Shown here: piece by piece, positions 1 to 9,397 of the stretch | How the letters are laid out: the number at the start of each line of letters is the position of its first letter | Position numbering within the stretch: position 1 is the first letter of the stretch | DNA from: Microbacterium sp. W4I4 | GTDB taxonomy: Bacteria > Actinomycetota > Actinomycetes > Actinomycetales > Microbacteriaceae | NCBI RefSeq assembly: GCF_030816235.1 | Contig: NZ_JAUSXT010000001.1 | Location: forward strand, 186,001 to 250,000 | DNA: 64,000 nt | Direction of reading: 5' to 3' | Notes under the pieces: generated by a model | The model's input: the letters and a program-made list of their open reading frames with translations, nothing else | What the model was told of the DNA's origin: nothing | Databases searched by the model: none | Program-made: the position numbers and the translations under genes

Positions 1-429
1 GCCGCACTCGCGTCAAGGGTGCGATTCGTGCGTGCCGACGCGGGTGACCCCGTCGCACTTCATGCGATCGCACCTGACGGTGCGGCGCTCATCACCGTGT
101 TCGAGGCGCTTCACGACATGAACAGACCAGCCGCCGTGTTGGCGGCGCTGGGGACGGCGCTTGCCGATGGCGGTGCCATTCTCGTCGGCGACGAGAAGGT
201 GGCCGACGAGTTCACGCCGAACGGCGACCAGCTGGAGCGGCTCAATTATGCCTTCAGCGTGCTGCACTGTCTGCCCGCCACGATCGCCGAGGGGCCGGGC
301 GAAGCCAACGGAACAGTGCTTCGACCCGCCACCGTCCGCCGGTGGGCAACGCAGGCCGGACTCAGCCGGGTCACTGATCTCGACATCGAGAACGACCTCT
401 GGCGCTTCTACCGGATAGACCGGGGCTGA
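1..429 (+). CDS. SAM-dependent methyltransferase, C-terminal part (5' truncated by window)
   Basis: The reading frame is open from base 1 and ends at the TGA at 427-429, so only the last 142 residues are present. The visible part carries the second half of a class I methyltransferase fold: the VFEALHDMNRP segment, where such enzymes have the strand-4 Asp/Glu region followed by a helix, then ALADGGAILVGDE, the usual strand-5 'make the product description' block. The Rossmann glycine motif that binds S-adenosylmethionine lies upstream of the window. The C-terminal stretch (RPATVRRWATQAGLSRVTDLD) resembles the end of small-molecule methyltransferases. The substrate cannot be told. It converges on the peptidase gene, with 12 bp between them. 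Confidence 0.75.
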   Translation, partial: AALASRVRFVRADAGDPVALHAIAPDGAALITVFEALHDMNRPAAVLAALGTALADGGAILVGDEKVADEFTPNGDQLERLNYAFSVLHCLPATIAEGPGEANGTVLRPATVRRWATQAGLSRVTDLDIENDLWRFYRIDRG

Positions 430-441
430 GTCGACAGCAGG

Positions 442-2487
442 TCAGTCGTCCAGACCGCGCCTCGTCAGGAGCGGGGCGATCTCGGCATCCCGGCCCCGGA
501 AGTCGCGGTAGGCGTCCAGCGGATCCTTCGAACCACCGACTCCCAGCAGGCGCCGGCGGAAGCGGTCGCCGTTCTCGCGCGTGAGGCCTCCGTTCTCACG
601 GAACCACTCGACGGTGTCGGCGTCGAGCACCTCGCTCCAGATGTACGAGTAGTAGCCGGCGCTGTACCCGCCCGAGAAGACGTGCGCGAAGTAGGTCGAC
701 GAGTAGCGGGTCGGCACGAGCGGGTTCGCCAGGCCGATGTCGGCCAGCGCGGATGCTTCGAACCCGGGGACGTCATCGATCGCGGCATCCGGGCCGACGC
801 GGTGCCAGGCCTGGTCTAGCCACGCGGCGGCCAGGTACTCGCTGGTCGCATGCCCCTGGTCGAACGCCTCGGTGGCGCGCAGCCGCTCCACGATGCCGGC
901 ATCCAGCGGCTCACCGGTCTCGTGGTGGCGTGCGTAGCTGCTGAGCACCTCGCTCCACAGGATCCACATCTCGTTGACCTGGCTGGGGAACTCCACGAAG
1001 TCGCGGAACACGTTCGTGCCGGCGAAGTGCGGGTAGGTGACCCGTGCGAAGAGCCCGTGCAGGGCATGCCCGAACTCGTGGAACAGGGTGGTCACCTCGT
1101 CGAGGGTGAGCAGTGTCGGCTGCCCGTCACCGGGCTGCGAGACGTTGAGGTTGTTGACGACGACCGGCAGCGTGCCGCGCAGGGCGGACTGGCTGACGAT
1201 CGGGTTCATCCACGCTCCGCCGCGCTTGGAGTCGCGGGTGTACAGATCGAGCACGTACAGTCCCACCTCCGACCCGTCTGCGTCGTGCACCTCGAACACC
1301 CGCGCGCCCGGGTGATACGCGATCAGGTCCTCGCGTTCGGTGAAGGTCACCCCGTACAGACGGCTCGCCGCGAAGAAGACCCCGTCGCGCAGCACCCGCT
1401 CGGCTTCGAACCACGGGCGCAGGGCCGCGGTGTCGATGTCGTAGCGGGCCTGTCGCACCTTCTCGGTGTAGAACGCCCAGTCATGCGCCTGCAGTGCGAA
1501 CGGCTCCGGCTCGGATGCGTCGACGATCTCCTGCAGCGCCACGCGCTCCTGCTCGGCGTTGCGCGCCGACGGAACAGCCAGGTCGCGCAGCATCCGCTCC
1601 ACCGCCTCGGGCGTGCCGGCGGTCTCGTCGGCCGTCACGTATGCGGCGTGCGAGGGGTAGCCGAGCAGCGCCGCGCGCTCGGCGCGCAACCGCACGATCT
1701 CGGTCAGCACGGCACCGTTGTCGTTGGCGTTCCCGCGCGATCCGCGCGACAGCGACGCCTCGAGGATGCGCCGGCGGCTCTCTCGGACGGTCAGGGAGGC
1801 CAGGTACGGGTGGCCGCTGAACAGCGGCAGGCCCACGAGGTGCTTGCCCTCCTCGCCACGATCGGATGCCGCACGGGCGGTCGCACTGAGCTCGCCCGCG
1901 GTAAGACCGTCGAGCTCCGTCACATCGTCGAAGATCACCGCGAGCTCGTTCGTGTCGGTGAGCAGGTTCTTCTCGAACGTCGTGCTCAGGGTCGACAGGC
2001 GCTTGTTCAGCTCCGTCAGGCGGGCCTTGGACTCCTCATCGAGTGCCGCTCCGGCGTGCGACATCTCGCGGAAGTGCCGCTCGACGAGGTACCGCTGCTC
2101 GGCATCCAGGTCCAGCTCGTCGAGCTGAGCGTGCACCTGCTGTACGCGCCAGTACAGCTGCGCGTCCAGCCGGATCGCGTCCTCGTGCGCGGCCATCAGC
2201 GGGGCGAGCTGCTCGTCGATCTCCTGGATCTCCGGCGTCGCATCCGCCGAGCTCACCGTGTAGAACGCGTGGGCGACCCGATCCAGCAGCTCACCGCTGC
2301 GCTCCAGCGCCACCAGCGTGTTCTCGAACGTCGGCATCGAGCGGACGACGGTGATCGCGCGCACCTCGCGCAGGTGCTCCTCGAACGCCTGCTGGAACGC
2401 CGGCAGGTAGTGCTCGGGGCGGATCGCCGCGAAATCGGGCAGTCCGTAGGGGAGCGCGGACGGGGAGAGGAGCGGGTTCGTGGCCAT
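442..2487 (-). CDS. dcp: M3 family metallopeptidase, peptidyl-dipeptidase Dcp type
   Basis: 681 residues, the usual length of the Dcp/oligopeptidase A branch of family M3. The zinc site is intact: HEFGH at about residues 470-474, followed by the conserved DFVEFPSQ block that supplies the third zinc ligand (Glu near 499). There is no signal peptide, so it should act in the cytoplasm, trimming dipeptides from the C-terminus of short peptides during peptide recycling. The N-terminus (NPLLSPSALPYGLPDFAAIRPEHYLPAFQQAF) is the standard Dcp opening. It stands alone; the LysR regulator gene lies upstream on the same strand 35 bp away. Oligopeptidase A specificity cannot be excluded from sequence alone. 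Confidence 0.93.
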   Translation of the reverse strand: MATNPLLSPSALPYGLPDFAAIRPEHYLPAFQQAFEEHLREVRAITVVRSMPTFENTLVALERSGELLDRVAHAFYTVSSADATPEIQEIDEQLAPLMAAHEDAIRLDAQLYWRVQQVHAQLDELDLDAEQRYLVERHFREMSHAGAALDEESKARLTELNKRLSTLSTTFEKNLLTDTNELAVIFDDVTELDGLTAGELSATARAASDRGEEGKHLVGLPLFSGHPYLASLTVRESRRRILEASLSRGSRGNANDNGAVLTEIVRLRAERAALLGYPSHAAYVTADETAGTPEAVERMLRDLAVPSARNAEQERVALQEIVDASEPEPFALQAHDWAFYTEKVRQARYDIDTAALRPWFEAERVLRDGVFFAASRLYGVTFTEREDLIAYHPGARVFEVHDADGSEVGLYVLDLYTRDSKRGGAWMNPIVSQSALRGTLPVVVNNLNVSQPGDGQPTLLTLDEVTTLFHEFGHALHGLFARVTYPHFAGTNVFRDFVEFPSQVNEMWILWSEVLSSYARHHETGEPLDAGIVERLRATEAFDQGHATSEYLAAAWLDQAWHRVGPDAAIDDVPGFEASALADIGLANPLVPTRYSSTYFAHVFSGGYSAGYYSYIWSEVLDADTVEWFRENGGLTRENGDRFRRRLLGVGGSKDPLDAYRDFRGRDAEIAPLLTRRGLDD

Positions 2488-2522
2488 TCCCCGAGCCTAG
2501 GACGTGTCCGCGCACACCGCCC

Positions 2523-3431
2523 TCAGCTGCTCAGGCGCGCCATCACCCGCTGCAGCGACTCGATCACCTGTCGCACCGAGCGGCGGCGCAGATGCTCGGG
2601 ACGCGCGAGCACGTCGATCGCGCGCAGGGTGTTGACTCCGCGCAGCGGCAGGCGCACGATGTCGCGGTCGTCCACGCTGCGCGAGGTGTAGCGGGGCAGC
2701 ATTCCGATCGCATCGCCGGTCGCCACGACGGCGGCCACCGCGCCGTAGTCGTTGATCCGGTGCTGCACCTGCGCCGGCTGATTCGCGACGGCGGCGATCG
2801 CCCGCAGCACGTCGTCCGGCGAGTAGCCGATGCGGCTGGTCACCCAGCGTTCGCCCGCGACATCGGCGGGGGACAGGGAACGGCGGGAGGCGAGCGGATG
2901 CGAGGCCGCGACCGCCACATCCAGGGGCTCGCGCACCAGGGTGAGGCTGCGGATGCCGCTGCTCGGCCACGGCGCGGAGTGATCCATCCGGTGAGCCAGC
3001 ACCAGGTCGTAGCGTGCCGTCAGCGCGGGGAAGTCGCTCTGCGCGACGTCCTCGTCGGTGAGATGCACGGTCGGGGCCGGCGGTGTCGCGGCGAGCTCCC
3101 GCACGAGCGCGCCGAAGAGAGCCTGGCCCACGCTGTGGAAACCGCTGAGCGTGACCGGGCCGGCGGCATCGTGCTCGAAGGCGTCCAGGGCGTTGCGGGC
3201 GGCCGCCATCGCGTCGATCGCCTCCGCTCCCGATGCCGCGAGGACCTCGCCGGCGGCGGTGAGCACCAGGGTGCGTCCCTGCTTGCGGGTCAGTGGTGTG
3301 CGGAACCCGCGCTGCAGGGCGGCGAGCTGCTGCGAGACGGCCGACGGCGTGACGCGCAGCGCCTCGGCGACGGCGGTCACGCTGCCCAGCGCCCCGAGCT
3401 CGCGGAGGATCTGCAGCTGATGGAGTTCCAC
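2523..3431 (-). CDS. LysR family transcriptional regulator
   Basis: 302 residues. The first 60 form the LysR winged helix-turn-helix (ELHQLQILRELGALGSVTAVAEALRVTPSAVSQQLAALQ); residues of about 90-290 form the periplasmic-binding-protein-like effector domain. It is divergent from tdh-kbl with 88 bp between the two starts, the classic arrangement for a LysR protein that controls the neighbouring operon and itself. A role in threonine catabolism is therefore the simplest guess, but this is inference from position. The dcp gene lies 35 bp downstream on the same strand and could be co-transcribed. Confidence 0.9.
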   Translation of the reverse strand: MELHQLQILRELGALGSVTAVAEALRVTPSAVSQQLAALQRGFRTPLTRKQGRTLVLTAAGEVLAASGAEAIDAMAAARNALDAFEHDAAGPVTLSGFHSVGQALFGALVRELAATPPAPTVHLTDEDVAQSDFPALTARYDLVLAHRMDHSAPWPSSGIRSLTLVREPLDVAVAASHPLASRRSLSPADVAGERWVTSRIGYSPDDVLRAIAAVANQPAQVQHRINDYGAVAAVVATGDAIGMLPRYTSRSVDDRDIVRLPLRGVNTLRAIDVLARPEHLRRRSVRQVIESLQRVMARLSS

Positions 3432-3519
3432 GTTCCGATCCTATGTGTAAGCGATCTCTACAAGAACTGTGCAGGAAATGACGATTGCTCTACACGGTCG
3501 ATTGCGGTCAGATCGAATC

Positions 3520-4563
3520 ATGAAGGCACTTTTCAAGCCCGCCGCGGCTGCCGGGCTCGAGCTCGTCGATCGGCCCGATCCGGTCGCCGGCGCGGCTGAC
3601 GTGATCATCCGGGTGCTCCGCACCGGCATCTGCGGCACGGACCTGCACATCCGCCGCTGGGACGACTGGGCGGCATCCGCGATCTCCGCCCCTCTCATCC
3701 CAGGCCATGAGTTCTACGGCGAGGTCGTGGAGATCGGCCCGCTCGTACGCGACATCGCCGTCGGCGACCGGGTCTCGGGGGAAGGGCACATCGTCTGCGG
3801 AACCTGCCGCAACTGCCGCGCGGGCCGTCGACAGATGTGCATCCGCACCATCGGGCTGGGGCTGCAGCGCGACGGCGCGTTCGCGGAGTACGTCTGCCTG
3901 CCCGCCACCAACGTCTGGGTGCACCACGACGACGTCACCCCCGAGCTGGGCGCGATCTTCGACCCGCTCGGCAACGCCGTGCACACCGCGCTGACCTACC
4001 CCCTCATCGGCGAGGACGTGCTGGTCACCGGATGCGGCCCGATCGGCCTGATGGCGATCGCCGTCGCACGGCACGCAGGCGCGCGCTTCATCACCGCGAC
4101 CGACGTCAGCGCACCTCGGCTGGAGATGGCTCTCACCATGGGAGCCGATCAGATCATCGACGTCTCGCAGCACGACATCCGCGACGCACAGGTCGCCCTG
4201 GGCATGCGCGAGGGATTCGACATCGGATTCGAGATGAGCGGGGCGCCGAATGCACTCCCGGCCATGATCGACAACATGAACCACGGCGGCCGCATCGCGA
4301 TGCTCGGTCTGCCGAGCTCGAGCTTCGGCATCGACTGGGGCAAGCTGGTCACGCACATGCTCACCATCAAGGGCATCTACGGTCGCGAGATGTTCGAGAC
4401 CTGGAACGCCATGGGGGCGATGCTGCAGACCAGCGTCACGCTGCGCGACGCGATCAGCCGCGTCGTGGCCGACGTCCTTCCGGCGCGCGATTGGGAGAAG
4501 GGCTTCGCCGCCGCGGAGTCGGCGGGCACGGGCAAGATCATCCTCGACTGGACAGAACTGTAG
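3520..4563 (+). CDS. tdh: L-threonine 3-dehydrogenase
   Basis: 347 residues of zinc-dependent medium-chain dehydrogenase that oxidises L-threonine to 2-amino-3-ketobutyrate with NAD+. The catalytic zinc ligands C38, H63 and E64 and the structural zinc cysteines C93, C96, C99 and C107 fall at the same numbers as in the E. coli enzyme when translation begins at the ATG at 3520 (MKALFKP). An in-frame start 51 bp upstream would add a non-homologous tail and was rejected. The nucleotide-binding loop GCGPIGLM is present. The product is handed to the next gene, kbl, which starts 14 bp downstream, so the pair forms the two-step threonine-to-glycine pathway. Confidence 0.95.
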   Translation: MKALFKPAAAAGLELVDRPDPVAGAADVIIRVLRTGICGTDLHIRRWDDWAASAISAPLIPGHEFYGEVVEIGPLVRDIAVGDRVSGEGHIVCGTCRNCRAGRRQMCIRTIGLGLQRDGAFAEYVCLPATNVWVHHDDVTPELGAIFDPLGNAVHTALTYPLIGEDVLVTGCGPIGLMAIAVARHAGARFITATDVSAPRLEMALTMGADQIIDVSQHDIRDAQVALGMREGFDIGFEMSGAPNALPAMIDNMNHGGRIAMLGLPSSSFGIDWGKLVTHMLTIKGIYGREMFETWNAMGAMLQTSVTLRDAISRVVADVLPARDWEKGFAAAESAGTGKIILDWTEL

Positions 4564-4577
4564 AAGGCGGACCCGAC

Positions 4578-5756
4578 ATGTACACGACATTCCAGACGCA
4601 TGTGGCGGACGAGCTCGCCGGCATCGAGTCGGCCGGCCTCACCAAGCACGAGCGGGGCATCCGGGGTCCGCAGAGTGCGGAGATCATCGCCGACGGCGCC
4701 GAGGTGCTGAACTTCTGCGCGAACAACTACCTGGGCCTCGCGGATGATCCGCGCATCCTGGACGCCGCGAAGACCGCGTTGGACGCGTGGGGCTACGGCA
4801 TGGCCAGCGTGCGCTTCATCTGCGGCACGCAGGAGCAGCACCTGCAGCTGGAGCGCCGGCTGTCGGCATTCCTCGGCACCGAGGACGCGATCCTGTACTC
4901 CTCGTGCTTCGACGCGAACGGCGGGGTCTTCGAGACCCTGTTCTCGGCAGAGGACGCGATCATCTCGGACGAGCTGAACCACGCGTCGATCATCGACGGC
5001 ATCCGCCTGTCCAAGGCCCGCCGACTGCGCTACCGCAACCGCGACATGGCCGATCTCGAGCAGCAGCTGAAGGACGCCGCCGACGCGCGCTTCCGCGTGA
5101 TCGTCACGGACGGCGTGTTCTCGATGGACGGGTACATCGCGCCGCTGCAGGAGATCTGCGATCTCGCCGAGCAGTACGACGCGCTCGTCTTCGTCGACGA
5201 CTCGCATGCGGTCGGCTTCATCGGCGAGAACGGCCGCGGCACGCCCGAGCTGTGCGGTGTGTCCGATCGGGTGGACATCTACACGGGCACGTTCGGCAAG
5301 GCCCTCGGCGGCGCATCCGGCGGGTATGTCGCCTCGCACCGCGACATCGTCGCGCTGCTGCGCCAGCGTTCGCGCCCGTACCTGTTCTCGAACACGCTCG
5401 CCCCGTCGATCGTCGCGGGAACCCTCACGGCGCTCGACCTGGTCGAGGGGTCAGCGGACCTGCGTGCCCGACTGCGCGAGAACGCGGCGCTGTTCCGCAG
5501 ACGGATGACGGAGGAGGGCTTCGACCTGCTGCCGGGGGAGCACCCGATCGTGCCGGTGATGTTCGGCGACGCCGCCCAGACCGCCGAGATCGCGGCGGCC
5601 ATGCAGAAGCACGGCGTGTACGTGACGGCCTTCAGCTTCCCGGTGGTGCCGAGGGGCCTCGCCCGCATCCGCGTGCAGCTCTCGGCAGCGCACACGGCCG
5701 AGCAGGTCGAGCGCTGCGTGGCTGCATTCGTGGCCGCCCGCGCCCTCGTGGACTGA
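4578..5756 (+). CDS. kbl: glycine C-acetyltransferase (2-amino-3-ketobutyrate CoA ligase)
   Basis: 392 residues of the PLP-dependent alpha-oxoamine synthase family. It cleaves 2-amino-3-ketobutyrate with CoA to give glycine and acetyl-CoA, completing threonine breakdown begun by Tdh. The PLP lysine is in [14 protein letters not shown] (K241), and the DDSHAVGF motif provides the aspartate and histidine that hold the cofactor. The start at 4578 ([13 protein letters not shown]) gives the normal Kbl length; the open frame runs much further upstream but only as a shadow of tdh. It ends 6 bp before the convergent VTC-domain gene, leaving no room for a terminator between them. Confidence 0.95.
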   Translation: MYTTFQTHVADELAGIESAGLTKHERGIRGPQSAEIIADGAEVLNFCANNYLGLADDPRILDAAKTALDAWGYGMASVRFICGTQEQHLQLERRLSAFLGTEDAILYSSCFDANGGVFETLFSAEDAIISDELNHASIIDGIRLSKARRLRYRNRDMADLEQQLKDAADARFRVIVTDGVFSMDGYIAPLQEICDLAEQYDALVFVDDSHAVGFIGENGRGTPELCGVSDRVDIYTGTFGKALGGASGGYVASHRDIVALLRQRSRPYLFSNTLAPSIVAGTLTALDLVEGSADLRARLRENAALFRRRMTEEGFDLLPGEHPIVPVMFGDAAQTAEIAAAMQKHGVYVTAFSFPVVPRGLARIRVQLSAAHTAEQVERCVAAFVAARALVD

Positions 5757-5762
5757 CGCCGG

Positions 5763-6494
5763 TCAGCTGCCCCAGTACCGGCGCCGGATCCGCGCCCAGT
5801 CATTGCCGGGCAGGTGCGGATATAGCAGTGACGCTGAGAGGCAGTACTTGCTCACCGAATGAGGACGGATGCCGGCGTGCAGCAGCATCCGGTCCAGCGC
5901 TCCAGCGCCGTCGGGTGACTTCGTCTCCACCAGCACCTCTGCCGGCCCCGAGATCCGACGTGCGCCGGACACGCTGTCGAGGTCCTGGTCGATGGTGATC
6001 CGGTGGTGCCCGTCGGTCAGGGTCGTGCGCCGGTAATCGGTCTCGAGCACGGGACGCAGCTCGCCGGCACCCATGCCGATGAGCGAGGTCACGTACCGGC
6101 GCCCATCCTGATCGAGCAATCCGAGTCGATCCGGATCATGCGGGCGGCGCTGCTTCACGGTCAGACCCCGCAGGCCCTTCGACTTGACCTCCAGGCGGCT
6201 GACGCCGGTATCGCAGTACAGCCGGGTGCGCACCTTGAAGCGATTCCTGCGCCGTTGCACGTGCTGCCGGAAGAACGTGAAATCCGGTGTGTCCAGGTAC
6301 ACGGTGCGATAGCGGAACGTGCGCCGGTCGCCGATCTGCAGCACCCTCAGTCCGTCCTCCGGCAGCAGCCGCGCGAGCAGGTCGCGCGGGACGAAGTACT
6401 TGCGGTCCACACGGCTCATGAGCGCGGCGGACGAGTCCAGCTCGGTCAGTGAGATCGGTGCGAGGCCCTGCACGACCTTGTCGAACGCGGTCAT
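5763..6494 (-). CDS. VTC-domain (polyphosphate polymerase domain) protein
   Basis: 243 residues matching the VTC domain, a CYTH-like tunnel fold known from the yeast vacuolar polyphosphate polymerase. Visible family features are DRKYFVPR near the N-terminus, FRYRTVYLDTPDFTFFRQH, the basic RRRNRFKVRTR stretch, EVKSKG, and VETKS/HSVSKYC near the end. These supply the basic lining and acidic metal ligands of the tunnel. Bacterial members usually sit, as here, beside a DUF4956 membrane protein; whether they make or bind polyphosphate is not settled. Its start overlaps the end of the DUF4956 gene by 4 bp, so the two are probably translationally coupled. No membrane segment is seen, so it would work on the cytoplasmic face. 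Confidence 0.85.
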   Translation of the reverse strand: MTAFDKVVQGLAPISLTELDSSAALMSRVDRKYFVPRDLLARLLPEDGLRVLQIGDRRTFRYRTVYLDTPDFTFFRQHVQRRRNRFKVRTRLYCDTGVSRLEVKSKGLRGLTVKQRRPHDPDRLGLLDQDGRRYVTSLIGMGAGELRPVLETDYRRTTLTDGHHRITIDQDLDSVSGARRISGPAEVLVETKSPDGAGALDRMLLHAGIRPHSVSKYCLSASLLYPHLPGNDWARIRRRYWGS

Positions 6495-7237
6495 GCCGAT
6501 ACGTGGTGTCGAGCGGATGCGTCGACCGGTGCCGGTGCGGGTGCCGTTCCCCGTGCCGGCAACGGGGGCCGGGGCGGCGTCGCGAAGGGGGCGGGTGCGG
6601 GGACGCGCGCGGGCAGACCCGACTGCGGGGCGGGGGAAGCGGGCGCGGACACGAGCGAGGAGGTCTGCACGTGGTCGGGCCGCAGCGACGTGCTCTTCGC
6701 CGCCTGATAGCGGACGTCAACGACGGTCGTCTCGCGCACCAGATCCAGCTCCAGCACCTCGAAGCGCACGGATGCCGTATCGAACGTGTCGCGCAGCACC
6801 TGCTCGAGCTCGCCCTCGTCGAGATAGGCGCGATCCAGGGTCACCGTGCGTCGGCGGGCACGACGGGCGGTCCAGCGGCCGTCCACGACGAACATCGCGA
6901 GCACGATCAGCCCGGACAGCACCGGAGTGATCCACTCCGGCACGGGCCGGAGCCCGGCGATCAGGCCGAGCACGAGCGACACGAAGTAGTACGCGATCTC
7001 CTGCTGGGTGATCTGATCCGAGCGCAGGCGGATGATCGAGAGGATGCCGAAGAGCCCGATGCCCAGACCGATTCCGACCTCCACCGAGCTCAGCGCGATC
7101 GTCACCGCGAGCACACCGATGTTGAGTGCGATGTACGACAGCAGCAGGTCGCGCCGCCGGTGCCGTCGGAAGTACAGCACGTAGGCCAGGACGGTTATGG
7201 CGATGAGATCGGTGATGATGGCGATGGCCAGAGACAT
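6491..7237 (-). CDS. DUF4956 domain membrane protein
   Basis: 248 residues. The first ~120 contain about four hydrophobic segments (LAIAIITDLIAITVLAYVL, LLLSYIALNIGVLAVTIAL, IAYYFVSLVLGLIAGL, TPVLSGLIVLAMFVV) enclosing the family signature GIGLGIGLFGILSIIRLRS. A soluble ~70-residue cytoplasmic domain follows, then a Pro/Ala-rich tail of about 55 residues that looks disordered. It has a strong Shine-Dalgarno sequence (AGGAGG at 7248-7243, five bases from the ATG). That site lies in the 3' arm of a potential hairpin described separately. The partner downstream is the VTC-domain protein, and the two-component genes lie upstream on the same strand. Molecular function is unknown; a membrane platform or transporter for the VTC protein is a guess. 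Confidence 0.85.
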   Translation of the reverse strand: MSLAIAIITDLIAITVLAYVLYFRRHRRRDLLLSYIALNIGVLAVTIALSSVEVGIGLGIGLFGILSIIRLRSDQITQQEIAYYFVSLVLGLIAGLRPVPEWITPVLSGLIVLAMFVVDGRWTARRARRRTVTLDRAYLDEGELEQVLRDTFDTASVRFEVLELDLVRETTVVDVRYQAAKSTSLRPDHVQTSSLVSAPASPAPQSGLPARVPAPAPFATPPRPPLPARGTAPAPAPVDASARHHVSA

Positions 7238-7240
7238 GTG

Positions 7241-7296
7241 ATCCTCCTCAGATCGGCGTTGACATCAACGATTCCGGTTCCGAACGTGAGGAGGAT
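7241..7296 (-). promoter_or_regulatory. potential Shine-Dalgarno-masking hairpin before the DUF4956 gene
   Basis: On the minus-strand transcript ATCCTCCTCA (7296-7287) is the perfect complement of TGAGGAGGAT (7250-7241), which holds the ribosome binding site of the next gene. The loop is 36 nt and contains a smaller GTTGA/TCAAC pairing. Folding would hide the ribosome binding site. No known riboswitch class was recognised. Confidence 0.45.
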
Positions 7297-7302
7297 GAGG
7301 CC

Positions 7303-7313
7303 CAGATGAGAGA
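7303..7313. repeat. 11-bp motif CAGATGAGAGA, copy 2
   Basis: This 11-mer just after the response regulator stop codon is identical to 9705-9715, the left part of the palindrome in front of the whole cluster. A shared binding site for the cluster's response regulator is possible; this is inference from repetition and position only. Confidence 0.4.
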
Positions 7314-7315
7314 GT

Positions 7316-7981
7316 TCACATGTTGGCGCGCAGCCGGTACCCGGCACCGCGCACCGTCTCGAAGCGGTCCGCGCCGAGCTTGCCCCGCAGGTAGCGGATG
7401 TACACGTCCACGACGTTGGAGCCGGGGTCGAAGTCGAACTCCCAGACCCTGCTGAGCAGCTGCTGCCGGGTGAGCACCTCGTCGGGGTGGCGCAGGAACG
7501 TCTCCAGCAGGGTGAACTCCCGGGTGGTGAGCTCCACGTCGAGGTCTCCGATGCGCGCGCGCCGGGTGCGCAGATCGAGGGTGAGATCCCCGGCCTTGAG
7601 CACGGTCGACTCCGTCGCGGAGGGCGCGGTCAGGCGCAGCCGGATGCGAGCCAGCAGCTCATCGAACGCGAACGGCTTGTGCATGTAGTCGTCTGCGCCG
7701 CCGGAGAGCCCGGCGACGGTGTCCTCGACAGCATCGCGAGCGGTGAGGATGATGATCGGGATCTCCACCCGCTCGGCACGCAGCCGGCGCAGCACGCTGA
7801 ATCCATCGAGCCCGGGCAGTCCGATGTCGAGGATCATCAGATCGAACTCGCCCGAGCGGGCGAACTCCACTGCGTCATTGCCGTTCACGACGGTCTCCGA
7901 CCGGAACCCGTTCGAGCGCAGGCCCTTCACGATGAAGGATGCGATGCGATCCTCGTCCTCGGCGAGCAGGATGCGATTCAT
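7316..7981 (-). CDS. OmpR/PhoB-type response regulator
   Basis: 221 residues. The receiver domain (1-115) has the phosphoacceptor D52 in LMILDIGLPGLDG, the switch T80 and the conserved K102 in YMHKPF. The C-terminal winged helix (about 125-220) ends in the standard VDVYIRYLRGKLG...ETVRGAGYRL segment. Its start overlaps the stop of the sensor kinase gene by 4 bp (7978-7981), so the two are a matched pair. Downstream on the same strand are the DUF4956 and VTC genes, which are the most likely targets or effectors. The 11-bp repeat at 7303-7313 and 9705-9715 could be its binding site. Confidence 0.93.
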   Translation of the reverse strand: MNRILLAEDEDRIASFIVKGLRSNGFRSETVVNGNDAVEFARSGEFDLMILDIGLPGLDGFSVLRRLRAERVEIPIIILTARDAVEDTVAGLSGGADDYMHKPFAFDELLARIRLRLTAPSATESTVLKAGDLTLDLRTRRARIGDLDVELTTREFTLLETFLRHPDEVLTRQQLLSRVWEFDFDPGSNVVDVYIRYLRGKLGADRFETVRGAGYRLRANM

Positions 7982-9397
7982 GAGGGCTCCTCGACAGGGC
8001 GGACCGGCAGGTCGAGCGTGAAGGTGGCTCCGTGCCCAGGCCGGGAGTCGACGCCGACCGTGCCGCCGTGTGCCGCGGCGATGCGGGCGACGATCGCCAG
8101 CCCCAGGCCGCTGCCGGGGCGGCGGGCGCCGGACGCGCCGCGCGCGAAGCGCTCGAAGATGTGCGACTGCTCGGCATACGGGACTCCGTCGCCGCCGTCG
8201 CGCACCCAGAGCAGCAGGTGCGTCTCGTCGAGCCGCCCGCCGATCGCGATGGGATCGCCGCCGGACGTGTGCTCCACCGCATTCGAGATGAGCTGCAGGA
8301 GCGCCTGTGTGAGGCGCTGCCCGTCGGCTTGCACGATGCCCTCGGGGATCGCATCGATCGACCAGGTGCGCTCGGCCAGAGCGGAAGCCTTCGCCAGGGT
8401 CTCGACGACCAGATCGGCGACATCGACGACATCCGTCATCAGGAAGTCCGGACGCTCTGCACGCGCGAGCAGGATCAGATCGTCGACGAGGCGGGACATC
8501 CGTCGCAGCTCGTCGTCGACCAGCCGCAGCGTCTGCTCGCGTTCGGTCGGGTCCTCGCCCATCAGCTCGAGATGCCCTCGGATGACGGTGATCGGCGTGC
8601 GCAGCTCATGACCGGCGTCGTCGAGGAAGCGCCGCTGGCCGTCGAACGCGGACTGCACGCGGTCCAGCATCCCGTTGAAGGTCACCGCCAGCTGGGCGAC
8701 GTCGTCCGTGCCGACGACGTCGATGCGGCGCGCGAGGTCGCTGCCGTCGATTCCGGCGGCGGTCTCCTGCACCTCACGGATCGGTGTGAGCGCCCGGCCC
8801 GCGACGAACCACCCCGCGGCTCCCGCCAGGGCGAGGGCGAACACCGCCGCGACCGCCATCGTCACGATCGTCGACCACACCTCCTGCTCCTCCGGGGCGA
8901 GGAACTCGACGACCACCAGCGCCCCCGTGACGGGATCGCCGGTGAACTCGACTGGCATCGCCGCATACATGGCGGCGCCGGCCGACGTCTCGATTCGGCC
9001 GGGATGCCGGAGCACGCAGCGCGCTCACGTCGGCGACGAACTCGGCATCCACATCGAGACGCGCGGGGGGTGAGTCCGCGCTGCGGCGATCTGCTTGCGC
9101 GTTCACCACGCTGAAGTAGGTCTCATCCTGTTCGGGCACGTTGTGCGACAGGTAAGCGGTGAGCAGCTGCTGGGTGCCGGTGAAGCCCTCGCCGCTGCTC
9201 GGGTCCACGCCTGCGGCGAAGGCGTGCAGCTTCGCGGCTTCGTGCTCGAGCTCGCTGACGGCGGATGCTTCGACCCGTGACAGCAGGACTCGGCCGGTCG
9301 AGAGCACGATCACGCACAGCGCGAGCGCGACCACCAGAAGAGTCCAGGCGAGGATGCGGGTTCGAACGGTGACGCCGCGGCGACGCTCAGTCGTCAT
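7978..9397 (-). pseudogene. sensor histidine kinase, interrupted by a +1 frameshift
   Basis: The N-terminal part reads from ATG 9397 (or 9403): a transmembrane segment (RILAWTLLVVALALCVIVLS), then a sensor region down to about 9020. Homologous reading continues in the next frame from about 9015: second membrane segment, HAMP (about 8790-8660), the DHp box with phosphoacceptor His at 8608-8610 (AGHELRTP), and a HATPase domain with N, G1 (DGGDGVPY) and G2 (GSGLGLAI) boxes. Between start and stop there are 1,420 bases, one more than a multiple of three, so a single extra base near 9010-9025 splits the gene. All catalytic motifs are intact, so either the strain has lost signal sensing or the base is an assembly error. 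The 5' end overlaps the small poly-Asp gene by 11 bp. Confidence 0.8.

Noticed and set aside
850..2691. Long open frame on the plus strand opposite the Dcp gene
   Set aside because: It has no protein-family character, and dcp with its complete HEFGH site occupies the same bases. High G+C content makes such antisense frames common here; similar ones opposite ileS (24523-27162), the FtsX genes (45018-47954) and leuS were rejected for the same reason.
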